Shown one piece after another: positions 15,795 to 24,300 of a stretch of DNA of 36,060 bases. The stretch comes from an uncultured Lachnospiraceae bacterium. GTDB taxonomy: Bacteria; Bacillota; Clostridia; Lachnospirales; Lachnospiraceae. The notes beneath the pieces were generated by a model. It saw nothing but the letters and a program-made list of their open reading frames with translations, was not told the origin of the DNA and ran no database searches. The stretch is taken from contig CAMKQH010000032.1 of assembly GCA_946414885.1 (NCBI GenBank), positions 1 through 36,060 of the forward strand. Reading direction: 5' to 3'. How positions within the stretch are numbered: position 1 is the stretch's first letter; each line of letters starts with the position of its first letter. Made by a program: the position numbers and the translations under genes.

Positions 15795-17195
15795 ATGGGT
15801 TTAAAAGCACTTGTTGGCGGCGCAGTTGACGGCCTTAAGGGCGCAGCTTCTAACGTGGTTAGCGCAGGCGTGGGAGCAGTAGCTGGCACCATAGCAAATC
15901 AGTATAAGGAATTCTTTTATTGTAACGCGATCGATAAGGACACTCTGATGGTTCGCGGTCACAGAAGGGCAGAGGGAAGATCCGCTAATAAGGGTGATGA
16001 CAATATCATTACCAACGGTTCCGTTATTGCAGTTGCAGACGGACAGTGTATGCTGATCGTAGATCAGGGACGCGTGGTTGATCTTTGTGCGGTTCCCGGC
16101 GAATACGTATATGATCAGTCTTCCGAGCCTTCCATTTTCTCCGGTAACCTTGGTGATTCCATCAAGGAAACCTTTAAGAACATTGGAAAGCGTTTTACCT
16201 TTGGCGGCGACAGCGGCAAGGAGCAGAGAGTTTACTACATCAACACGAAGGAAATCAGCGGCAATACCTTTGGTACTCCCAAGAAGGTTCCTTTCCGCGT
16301 GGTTGACGAGCGTGCAGGCATCGACATGGACGTATCCATCGGCGCTTTCGGTAAGTACAGCTACCGCATCGCAGATCCCATTACGTTCTATACCTACGTT
16401 GCAGGTAATACGAAGAACGATTTCCGCAGAAGCGAGATCGACGGACAGCTGAAGGCAGAAGTGCTTTCCGCAATCCAGCCCGCTTTCGCGAAGGTTTCCG
16501 CAATGGGAATCCGTTATTCCCAGCTCCCCGGCCAGACGGAAGTCATTGCAGACGCAATGAACGAAGTTCTGACTGAGAAGTGGAAAGAGAAGAGAGGTCT
16601 TGAGATCTACATGTTCGCAGTTGAGTCCGTATCAGCTGACGAAGAAGATGAGAAGACCATCAAAGAGCTTCAGAAGAATGCAGCATTCATGGATCCTACC
16701 CGTCTTGCAGCATATGCGGGCATTGCGCAGGCAGATGCTATGAAGATGGCGGCTTCCAATACTTCCGCTGGTCCCATGATGGCATTTATGGGCATGAACG
16801 CAGCACAGAACGCAGGCGGCGGACTGGACATCAACGGCTTGATGGCACAGGGCCAGGCAATGCGTCAGCAGCAGGCAGCTCAGCAGGCTCCTCAGATCGT
16901 ACCCGCAGCACAGAAGCCCGCTAACGCATGGACTTGCTCCTGCGGCGCAACCGCAACCGGTAACTTCTGTCCTGAGTGCGGTTCCAAGAAGCCCGAAGAG
17001 CCCGCTGGATGGACTTGCTCCTGTGGCGCGGTAAACCAGGGTAAGTTCTGCCCGAACTGTGGCGCGAAGAAGCCTGCAGGCGTACCTCAGTACAAGTGCG
17101 ACAAGTGCGGATGGATGCCTGAGGACCCCAAGAATCCTCCGAAGTTCTGCCCTGAGTGCGGCGATCCCTTCGGTGACGAGGACATTGTTCAGTAA
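15795..17195 (+). CDS. SPFH/band-7 domain protein with C-terminal zinc ribbons (YdjI-like)
   Basis: A 466-residue protein. A short Gly/Ala/Val-rich N-terminus (about 1-35) may associate with membrane. The SPFH region (about 40-300) contains GSVIAVADGQCMLIVDQGRV, VPFRVVD and LSAIQPAFAKVSAMGIRYSQLP, which matches the virion-core/YdjI type of SPFH protein. A Gln/Ala/Met-rich linker (about 305-370) follows. Three zinc-ribbon-like Cys clusters end the protein: CSCG...CPECG, CSCG...CPNCG and CDKCG...CPECGD. Such proteins form membrane-linked oligomers; in Bacillus, YdjI works with envelope-stress proteins. It has a strong promoter and its own terminator. TAGGAGGTAG gives a firm start. Confidence 0.87.
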   Translation: MGLKALVGGAVDGLKGAASNVVSAGVGAVAGTIANQYKEFFYCNAIDKDTLMVRGHRRAEGRSANKGDDNIITNGSVIAVADGQCMLIVDQGRVVDLCAVPGEYVYDQSSEPSIFSGNLGDSIKETFKNIGKRFTFGGDSGKEQRVYYINTKEISGNTFGTPKKVPFRVVDERAGIDMDVSIGAFGKYSYRIADPITFYTYVAGNTKNDFRRSEIDGQLKAEVLSAIQPAFAKVSAMGIRYSQLPGQTEVIADAMNEVLTEKWKEKRGLEIYMFAVESVSADEEDEKTIKELQKNAAFMDPTRLAAYAGIAQADAMKMAASNTSAGPMMAFMGMNAAQNAGGGLDINGLMAQGQAMRQQQAAQQAPQIVPAAQKPANAWTCSCGATATGNFCPECGSKKPEEPAGWTCSCGAVNQGKFCPNCGAKKPAGVPQYKCDKCGWMPEDPKNPPKFCPECGDPFGDEDIVQ

Positions 17196-17215
17196 TCTGA
17201 AAATAAAGTAAAATG

Positions 17216-17247
17216 AGAGGCTTCCCGATGAGGGGAGCCTCTTTTTG
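17216..17247 (+). terminator. Rho-independent terminator after the SPFH gene
   Basis: AGAGGC-TTCCC (17216-17226) pairs with GGGGA-GCCTCT (about 17232-17242, one wobble), followed by TTTTT. Confidence 0.9.
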
Positions 17248-17268
17248 AAATAAAAAAGTAAAATATAC

Positions 17269-17297
17269 TTGACAATATGTCAATTTAATATTATGAT
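17269..17297 (+). promoter_or_regulatory. Promoter of the NatAB-like operon with palindrome on the -35 box
   Basis: TTGACA (17269-17274), a 17-bp spacer and TATGAT (17292-17297) form the promoter. The -35 box is also the left half of a perfect inverted repeat TTGACA-ATA-TGTCAA (17269-17283), which would let a bound regulator block RNA polymerase. Confidence 0.75.
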
Positions 17298-17344
17298 GAT
17301 TTCCAGAGGATGACAAATCCAATACGAGTTTTGATGGAGGAACT

Positions 17345-18124
17345 ATGGAAGAATTATTACAAGTAAATGGGTTACGAAAAACGTTCCAGCTTACCGCAAA
17401 ACAGCAGAAACTGGAGAAGACAAAGGAAAAGGTGAAGGTGGCCGTGGATGGTCTGTCTTTTACGGCATATAAGGGAGAGGTATTCGGACTGCTTGGTCCT
17501 AATGGCGCAGGAAAGACGACGACGTTACGAATGCTTGCCACGCTGATCAAGCCGGATGCCGGAGATGCCATCCTGGACGGTGCAAGCATTGTATCCCAGC
17601 CGGAGAAGGTGCGAAGCAAGATCGGATTCCTAACCAGCGAATTGAAGCTGGAGGATTTCTTTACGCCGAATTATCAGTTCGATTTCTTTTCGAAACTGTA
17701 CGGCGTGGATCCCGCCACCATCGAGAAGAGGAAAAAGGCATTGTTTGAGCGCTTTGGGATCGATCGTTTTGCGGAGGTCAAAGTCGGAAATCTTTCTACG
17801 GGCATGAAGCAGAAGGTGAGTCTTGTGATCAGTCTTGTACATGATCCGGACGTCGTGATATTTGACGAACCGACGAACGGCCTGGACGTCCTCACTGCCA
17901 AGGTTGTTACGGATTTCCTGCTGGACCTGAAAGCCCAGGGCAAGACCATCATCGTGTCGACCCACATTTTTAGTCTGATCGAGAAAATCTGCGACAGGGT
18001 TGGCATTGTGATCTCGGGAAAGATGGTGACTTGTGACACGCTGGAGAACATTTGCGCAGGAAAGCCCCTGGAGGATCGCTTCTTTGAAATCTATGAGGAA
18101 AAGGTAGGGAAGATTGATGAATAA
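17345..18124 (+). CDS. ABC transporter ATP-binding protein, NatA-like
   Basis: A 259-residue ATPase of an ABC-2 exporter. Walker A is GPNGAGKTTT, signature NLSTGMKQK, Walker B VVIFDEPTNGLD and switch STHIFSLIE. A charged insertion after the first strand (AKQQKLEKTKEKVK) is also seen in NatA, the ATPase of the sodium exporter NatAB, and the partner resembles NatB. It overlaps the permease gene by eight bases. Substrate is inferred by resemblance only; sodium or a drug or peptide are all possible. Confidence 0.87.
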   Translation: MEELLQVNGLRKTFQLTAKQQKLEKTKEKVKVAVDGLSFTAYKGEVFGLLGPNGAGKTTTLRMLATLIKPDAGDAILDGASIVSQPEKVRSKIGFLTSELKLEDFFTPNYQFDFFSKLYGVDPATIEKRKKALFERFGIDRFAEVKVGNLSTGMKQKVSLVISLVHDPDVVIFDEPTNGLDVLTAKVVTDFLLDLKAQGKTIIVSTHIFSLIEKICDRVGIVISGKMVTCDTLENICAGKPLEDRFFEIYEEKVGKIDE

Positions 18125-19307
18125 CGTAATGACGATCATAAAAAAGGAATTGTCCCGCTTCTTTGGGGACAGAAGACTTGTGTTTACTACCGTTCTCATG
18201 CCGGGTCTGATGATCTATTTGATGTACAGCCTTCTGGGACAGAGAATGGTGCAGGAGATGTCTACGGCGGAGGATTACGTGACTAAGGCTTACGTGGTGA
18301 ATCTCCCTAAGGAGATCCGCGAAGGAACGGCAAAATCGCCCGTGGAATGGAAAGATTGGGACGGCAATCCTGATGACGTTGAACGCGTGTTCCATGAGCT
18401 GGAGGAAGGGGAGATCGACCTTGTGGTATGTTTCCCGGAGAATTTCATTGCGGACGTGGCGGCGTACGAGATTGGCTCAGGCGCGGCTCCCCAGGTGGAG
18501 ATCTATTACAATTCCGCAAAGAGCAATTCCTATACTTCCTATGACAACTTAAGGGACTATCTGGATCACTTTGAAGAATCCTTGGTGAACAAGTATGACG
18601 TAAACGCTGGAAAGGAAACCGGAAGCCTTGGGACCTATGATCAGGCGCCGAAGAATGGCGCGGTTGGCAAGATGCTGGCAGGACTGTTGCCGATGCTGAT
18701 CATGACCTTCATCTTCAGCGGCGTGCAGGGCGTGGCACCGGAATCCATTGCCGGCGAAAAGGAACGCGGTACCATGGCAACGCTACTGGTTACTCCGCTC
18801 AAGAGAGGCGCACTTGCCTTCGGAAAGGTTATCAGCCTTAGCATTATCGCGTTGATGTCCGGTATTTCGAGCTTCTTGGGAACCATTCTTTCCATGCCCA
18901 AGATGATGGGAGATCAGGTGGACTTTGACATGTCGGCTTATGGATACTCTAGTTACGTATTGCTCTTTTTCGTGATCATTTCCACCGTGCTGGTATTGGT
19001 TTCCGTGATCTCCATTATTTCCGCGATGGCAAACAGCGTGAAAGAGGCGACCACCATGATGGCACCGTTTATGATCATAGTCATGATAACCAGCCTGTTG
19101 CCGATGATCGGCGTACAGTTTGGCGGAACTTTTGCCTCCCTGATCCCCCTGTTCAACTCCGTAAAGGTCATGGGCGGAATCTTCGAGTTCAAGACTGACG
19201 TTACGGCGGCGTTCATGACCATTGGCGTGAATCTGGCAGTCACCTGCTTATTCGTTGGCGTGCTGACGAAGATGTTCAGCAGCGAGAAAGTAATGTTTAG
19301 CAAATAA
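18117..19307 (+). CDS. ABC-2-type permease, NatB-like
   Basis: A 396-residue permease. It has an N-terminal helix (about 20-42), a large extracytoplasmic domain (about 45-175) and a cluster of about five to six helices from 185 to 390. The motif GVAPESIAGEKERGTMATLLVTPLKRGALAFGK is the conserved cytoplasmic loop of NatB/YhaP-type permeases. ATG 18117 is preferred; the TTG at 18114 is an in-frame alternative. The ribosome binding site AAGGTAGGGAAG lies within the end of the ATPase gene. The pair probably extrudes Na+ or another small substrate. Confidence 0.86.
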   Translation: MNNVMTIIKKELSRFFGDRRLVFTTVLMPGLMIYLMYSLLGQRMVQEMSTAEDYVTKAYVVNLPKEIREGTAKSPVEWKDWDGNPDDVERVFHELEEGEIDLVVCFPENFIADVAAYEIGSGAAPQVEIYYNSAKSNSYTSYDNLRDYLDHFEESLVNKYDVNAGKETGSLGTYDQAPKNGAVGKMLAGLLPMLIMTFIFSGVQGVAPESIAGEKERGTMATLLVTPLKRGALAFGKVISLSIIALMSGISSFLGTILSMPKMMGDQVDFDMSAYGYSSYVLLFFVIISTVLVLVSVISIISAMANSVKEATTMMAPFMIIVMITSLLPMIGVQFGGTFASLIPLFNSVKVMGGIFEFKTDVTAAFMTIGVNLAVTCLFVGVLTKMFSSEKVMFSK

Positions 19308-19309
19308 GT

Positions 19310-19334
19310 AAAAAAATAAGGCTGAAGGTCAGCC
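19310..19334 (-). terminator. Terminator of mntP, overlapping its stop codon
   Basis: A 6-bp stem (19320-19325 with 19329-19334) closes a 3-nt loop. On the minus strand it is followed by TTATTTTTTTA. The stop codon of mntP (19329-19331) lies in the stem. Confidence 0.75.
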
Positions 19335-19892
19335 TAGGAACCCCAAGTGTTCCAGGAGGATCTTCAGCCCCATTGCGATCAGGACAATGCCGCCGGCAAT
19401 CTCGGCCTTGGACTTGTACTTCATGCCAAAGACGTTGCCGACTTTTACGCCGACCATGGAGAGCAGGAAGGTAATGATGCCAATAAAGCTGATGGCGGGA
19501 ACGATGCTCACCTGCAGGAAGGCAAAGGTAATGCCAACGGCCAAGGCGTCAATGCTGGTTGCCACCGCAAGCAAGAACATGGCCTTTACGGCGAGGGAAT
19601 CATCCGCTTTTTCTTCTTCCTTTGACAGTGCCTCTCGGATCATGGAGATGCCGATGAGAGAGAGAAGAATAAACGCGATCCAGTGATCAATGGAAGTGAC
19701 GTAGCTTTCGAATTGCTTGCCGAGAAAGTATCCGATCAGGGGCATGCCGGCCTGAAATCCGCCGAACCAAAGTCCGACGACGGCAGCATTGCGAAGCATC
19801 ATCTTGCGCATGGCCAGACCCTTACAGATCGAGACGGCAAAGGCGTCCATGGAGAGACCAACGGCTACCAGAAATAATTCAAATAAACTCAT
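19329..19892 (-). CDS. mntP: Manganese efflux pump MntP
   Basis: A 187-residue inner-membrane protein with six predicted helices in two homologous halves, the architecture of MntP (YebN). The repeated motif with acidic residues is visible: [15 protein letters not shown] (13-27) in the first half and [14 protein letters not shown] (about 110-124) in the second. These Asp residues are needed for Mn2+ export in the family. AAGGAG lies 11 nt before the ATG. No Mn-sensing yybP-ykoY-like leader could be recognised upstream. The gene lies downstream of csp on the same strand, past a terminator hairpin, so some read-through expression is possible. Confidence 0.93.
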   Translation of the reverse strand: MSLFELFLVAVGLSMDAFAVSICKGLAMRKMMLRNAAVVGLWFGGFQAGMPLIGYFLGKQFESYVTSIDHWIAFILLSLIGISMIREALSKEEEKADDSLAVKAMFLLAVATSIDALAVGITFAFLQVSIVPAISFIGIITFLLSMVGVKVGNVFGMKYKSKAEIAGGIVLIAMGLKILLEHLGFLG

Positions 19893-19949
19893 GCGACGAA
19901 AAACTCCTTATTGCATATGGCTGGGTAGAATGTTACAACTGAATGCGTA

Positions 19950-19986
19950 AAGAAAAGTGCCGGACTGTTTGCCCGGCACTTCTTTT
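19950..19986 (-). terminator. Terminator of csp (possibly bidirectional)
   Basis: A perfect 9-bp stem (19955-19963 with 19973-19981) closes a 9-nt loop. It has AGAAAA on one side and TTCTTTT on the other. It separates csp from mntP. Confidence 0.85.
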
Positions 19987-20003
19987 GCAGATTTAGATCA
20001 ATG

Positions 20004-20219
20004 TTAAGCTACTACGGTAACGTTGGTAGCGCGGATCTTGCTGCTGTTCTGAGGGTCGCACTCGGTGTCAAAAGTAACCTTCTGACCTTCCTCAAGGGAC
20101 TTGAAGCCTTCAGCGTTGATAGCGGAGAAATGTACGAATACTTCCTCGCCAGTAGCTTCGTTGGTGATGAAACCATAACCCTTCTGTGCGTTAAACCACT
20201 TAACTGTACCGTTGTTCAT
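20004..20219 (-). CDS. Cold-shock domain protein (CspA family)
   Basis: A 71-residue single-stranded nucleic-acid-binding RNA chaperone. It has the RNP1 motif KGYGFI (18-23-like), the RNP2-like VFVHFSAI, and the usual start [21 protein letters not shown] is placed just before the ATG. The predicted promoter lies 226 bp or more upstream, so the mRNA has a leader of roughly 218 nt with strong secondary structure, as in other cold-shock genes. It is a single-gene unit with its own terminator. Confidence 0.97.
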   Translation of the reverse strand: MNNGTVKWFNAQKGYGFITNEATGEEVFVHFSAINAEGFKSLEEGQKVTFDTECDPQNSSKIRATNVTVVA

Positions 20220-20241
20220 TTTGGTACCTCCTTCTTATTTG

Positions 20242-20412
20242 GGGCTTAGCCCGTTTTAGGTTTAGTAATTCTAAAACGTAGGACAAAAAAATCACATATT
20301 TTTGTCAACCATCATTTCAATGCACCATGGAGTTTCTTCCGCGGTTCATCTTCACTCTGCACTTCGTAGTCCCAAGTTCGCAGTAGCGAATGATGACTTA
20401 CAAAAATATGTG
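20242..20412 (-). other. Structured 5' leader of csp mRNA
   Basis: On the minus-strand transcript, a long hairpin is formed by a perfect 13-bp stem (20400-20412 with 20293-20305), continued by a 6-bp stem (20389-20394 with 20311-20316) across a 5x5 internal loop. Nearer the start codon, an 8-bp stem (20271-20278 with 20252-20259) and a 4-bp GGGC/GCCC stem (about 20242-20252) follow. Arrangement and length fit a temperature-responsive cold-shock leader; regulation is inferred. Confidence 0.65.
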
Positions 20413-20444
20413 AGTTCAATGGCTTGCTTTTAGAATCCTTTTAA

Positions 20445-20473
20445 AGTATAGTATTCTCTACGGAAAATGTCAA
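20445..20473 (-). promoter_or_regulatory. Promoter for csp
   Basis: On the minus strand, TTGACA (20468-20473), a 17-bp spacer and TATACT (20445-20450). Start of transcription is expected near 20438. Confidence 0.85.
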
Positions 20474-20481
20474 TCAATTTT

Positions 20482-20509
20482 TTGATTTCTCGCGTTTATT
20501 TGGTATATT
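20482..20509 (+). promoter_or_regulatory. Promoter for the EIIA-like gene
   Basis: TTGATT (20482-20487), a 16-bp spacer and TATATT (20504-20509). It is arranged divergently with the csp promoter, with only 8 bp between the two -35 boxes. Confidence 0.55.
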
Positions 20510-20600
20510 TTCACAAATTACGTCCAAAATAGAAACGATGACCACGGGTGACAAGGGAAAAAAGCATGGAAAAAGACGTAAAAACGGGAGGAGGATGCGA

Positions 20601-21203
20601 ATGACAATTCCGCTTTGGTACGGAGGGGTTTGCGCCCTTGCGGCGGCATATTTCGGATTTTGGTTCGGGAGAAGCAGAAACTGGGGGCTTTTGGGAGGGA
20701 CGAAAGAGACGGAAGAAACAGGCGAAAACCGCCACAAAGGAACCAAAGTTTCCGAAAAGGCCCTTTCACGGGCAAAATATTTGGCAAGTCCGGCCAGCGG
20801 CACGGTGGAGGAACTGAGCGACGAGGGAAGGCGGGGGGCAAGGATCCTGACGACGGATTCCAAGCTGTTTTCACCGAGCGCGGGGCGGGTTCTGTCCATT
20901 GCGCCCAGAGGAAACGCTTTTCTGATCCTGACGGATTTTGGAGCGGAGGTGGAGGTCCGGGCCTGCACGAGCGAGGATGACCTTTTGGACCGGTATTTCC
21001 GTCCAAGGGTGATCCGCGGCGAGATCATACGCAGGGGAAGGCTTCTGCTGGAATATGACAGGGAAAAACTCAGCAAAGAGTGTGAGGACACGGCGACGTA
21101 TCTGGTAACGCGGGGCGAAAACCATGGGGAAATGAAGCTGGTGGAGGACCATCAGGTGAAAGCCGGCGATGCCCTGCTTTGGTTTCATGAAAATATAGAG
21201 TAA
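20601..21203 (+). CDS. Membrane-anchored, catalytically degenerate PTS EIIA(Glc)-like protein
   Basis: A 200-residue protein with one N-terminal membrane helix (about 5-24) and a charged linker (25-58). A glucose-type EIIA domain follows (about 60-160): SPASGTVEELS, ARILTTDSKLFSPSAGRVLSI, FGAEVEV and IIRRGRLLLEYD line up with the family. Both active-site histidines, normally 15 residues apart, are replaced by Asn105 (in PRGNAFLI) and Arg120 (in EVEVRACT). It therefore cannot accept or pass phosphate by the normal route and may be a binding or regulatory pseudo-enzyme. The start at 20601 is chosen for GGAGGAGG (20587-20594); in-frame ATGs at 20595 and 20538 are alternatives. A sugar-sensor EAL gene follows. 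Confidence 0.75.
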   Translation: MTIPLWYGGVCALAAAYFGFWFGRSRNWGLLGGTKETEETGENRHKGTKVSEKALSRAKYLASPASGTVEELSDEGRRGARILTTDSKLFSPSAGRVLSIAPRGNAFLILTDFGAEVEVRACTSEDDLLDRYFRPRVIRGEIIRRGRLLLEYDREKLSKECEDTATYLVTRGENHGEMKLVEDHQVKAGDALLWFHENIE

Positions 21204-21241
21204 CAATTTCGCAAGTTTTTTGTGTATTTTCACTGAAAAGG

Positions 21242-21270
21242 TTGCCGAATCGGATATTTTTTAGTAAAAT
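21242..21270 (+). promoter_or_regulatory. Promoter for the LacI-sensor EAL gene
   Basis: TTGCCG (21242-21247), a 17-bp spacer and TAAAAT (21265-21270). A leader of about 83 nt follows, with a small CGTTC/GAACG hairpin shortly before the GGAGGT site. Confidence 0.6.
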
Positions 21271-21360
21271 GTAACTATCAGAACTAGGCTCTTTTGGCAA
21301 TGCTTGGCAATTAGACTTGAGTGGGCGTTCAGGGCGAACGACGCTCTGGCGGAGGTACGT

Positions 21361-24300
21361 ATGCTGGGAGATAAAAAGGTATTAGGGCTTTGTGTTACGA
21401 GGGTACATGACAGGGTGCGCGGCACCTTGGTGGATGAGATCAATCTGGCGGCGGTCGAGGCAGGATTTAAGCTGGTCTGCTTTAACAGCCTGGAAGATTT
21501 TTTTAGAAACGACGCTTATGAGAAAGGTGCAAAGACGGTCTATGACCGCATGGATTACGACGTCCTTGACGGCGTGATCATATGTGCGGAGCATTTTTGC
21601 GACCGGAGGATCGTGGATGACGTGATCAGCCGCGCAAAGGAAAAGAACGTTCCGGTGGTGATATTAAACGGCGATGCGCCCGGTTGCGTCAAGGTGACGA
21701 ATGATTGCGAGGAATCCTTTAAGGAACTGGTGCGTCACGTACTGACGGTGCACCACGTGACGGATCCCTTCTTCATGGCAGGCAGAAAGGATGACCCGAA
21801 TTCGGAGCAGCGCCTGAAATATTACAAAGAGGTTTTGGCGGAACGCGAGATCCCGTTTAACGAATCCAAAATGGCTTACGGGGATTATTGGGATGAACCG
21901 GCCATGAGGATCACGGAGGAACTGGCCGTCAGCGGAAGGCTTCCACAGGCGATCATCTGTGCCAACGACAGCATGGCCTTTGGCGTTTGCCGAAAGCTAA
22001 AGATGCTGGGATATTCCGTTCCGGAGGACGTGATCGTGACGGGCTTCGACGGCGTGCCCGCCATCGAGTATTATTATCCAAAGCTGACTACCTGCCGTGA
22101 GAACTGGCAGGAGCAGGCGAAGACCTGCGTTGAGATCTTTCGTAAGCTTTTTGCGGGAGAGAGCGTGGAAATGGAGTATAAGATCCCTTACGACACGCTG
22201 ATCTCGGAGAGCTGCGGATGCGTGCAACCCAAACCCAAGGAGAGGGACGAGGCGGCGGCAGAGCTCTTTGGCCTGCTTGAGTCCATGGAGGCTCACGAGA
22301 ATTACCTGACCTCCGAGGCCGAGAAAATGCTGAACGTGGAAGAGGTTGAAGAATTGTTGCAGCCCCTTTCCAGATTTATCCTGCAACACTCCTATCTCTG
22401 CGTCGGGAGTCAGTTTATGCAGATCGCGTCCATGGAACGCTGGGAGACGGGACGTACCGTGGTAATTCCCTGCGCGCAGGACGTGGACGTGGCGATCAGG
22501 TATTTGAATGACCGGGACATGCTTCCGGAAACCAGGGAATGGATCGAGGATGATTCCTGTTACCTGATCACGTCCGTTTATTCTAAGGATTTTTATTGCG
22601 GATATTATGCCGTAAAGACTTCTTACGTGGGCGGCATCAATTATAAGATGAACAAGATCGCGCATCTTGCGAATCTGATCAGTAATTCCCTGATCAATCA
22701 GTTTAAGCAAAGAGACACGCTTAGGAGCATGGAGAGCGCCATTTACCGGGATTCCATGACGGGTCTTCCGAATCTGAAAGGGGCAACCAAGTGGTTTCAG
22801 GAGTTTGCTTCCAGGGAGGAGAATCATCAAAAGAGTCTTTCCGTCTCCATTTATGCGCTGCCCCAATATGCCCTAATCTATGAGAATTACGGCATCAACG
22901 TCGTGGAAGAGATCATGGGGATGATCGCAGATAAGTTAAAGGAGACCAGGGGACGGCATTGCTTCTTGGCGAAGAACTCGGAAAGTGAGTTCTTGCTGGT
23001 TCAGGCGTTCGAGAACCAGAGTCAGATCAAGTCCACCAATGCAAAGATTAATGCAACCCTTCAGGCGACCGTGGAGGCTTACAACCGCGCCAGCGACAAC
23101 ATGTACGACGTGGAGATCGGCATGGGCTGCACCATAGCGGACCCCGGTTGGACGGGATCCCTGGCAGCCTTTGTAAAGTATGCATCCAATGAAATGTTCC
23201 TGAACCGCATGCGGGGAAACCGGGTGGAGAACGTGCTGGTGAAGGATTCTCACGTGGATTATTACGGCGTGTTCAATCTGTTGTTGGAGCACAATCTGTT
23301 CCGTTATCATTATCAGCCCATCATAGACGCGAAAAACGGCGAGATCTATGCCTATGAGGCCCTCATGAGGACGGTGGGCGGGATCAACCTTTCGCCCTTG
23401 CAGATCCTGGATGCGGCGAGGGAATACAAGTGTCTGGATAAGATCGAGCATGCCACCATGTTCAACATCCTAAAGCAGTATGCGGAGGAGAATGAAAAAT
23501 TCCATGGCAGGAAGGTATTTATCAATACGATCCCGAATCATTTCCTGTCTGAGGAGGAATGCTCGCAGCTGAGGGAAAACTACGGAACTTATCTGGAGCA
23601 TGTGGTGTTTGAGGTGACGGAGCAGGATTCCAGTACCGATGAGGAAATGGAAGCCCTCAAGCGTTTTGGAGAGGGAACGGGCACGGTCCAGATCGCCATT
23701 GATGACTTTGGAACGGGCCATTCCAACATAGTCAATCTTTTGCGTTACACGCCGCAGATCATCAAGATTGACCGTTATCTGATCAGCGGGATCGAAGATG
23801 ATCAAAACAAGCAGATGTTCGTTAAAAATACCATCGATTTTGCTTCGATGAACGGGATCAAGGTGCTTGCGGAGGGCGTGGAGACTGCTGCAGAGCTGCG
23901 TACGGTCATTGAATTTGGCGTGGATCTGGTGCAGGGCTTTTACCTTGGCAGGCCGGAGGAACTGCCTCTCGCAGATCTGGATGAGTCCATGCGGGATGAG
24001 ATCATCAATGAGAATCTGTCCCATTCCGTATATAATAAGGGAACGCAGAAGGTATATGCCGCAAGTGACGGCGAGGAGATCAATCTGGTTGATCTTGCCT
24101 TGAATAAGTTCAATTGCGTTCACGTGGTGTCTGGAAAAGTTAAGCTGCAGGGGCGTAAGGACAGTACCCTGAATCTTGTGGTAAGGATTGCGGATAATGC
24201 CGACGTAAAGATCACGATTTCCGACGTAAATCTTACCGCCATAGATGAACCGGCGATCCAACTGGGCAAGGGCAGTAACGTGGAGCTTAAGCTGATGGGA

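Noticed and set aside
19893..19949. yybP-ykoY manganese riboswitch before mntP
   Set aside because: The region to the csp terminator is only about 57 bp and shows none of the expected stems.
21271..21360. c-di-GMP riboswitch in the leader of the EAL gene
   Set aside because: The leader is only about 83 nt and lacks the GEMM-type conserved core; only a short 5-bp hairpin is visible.
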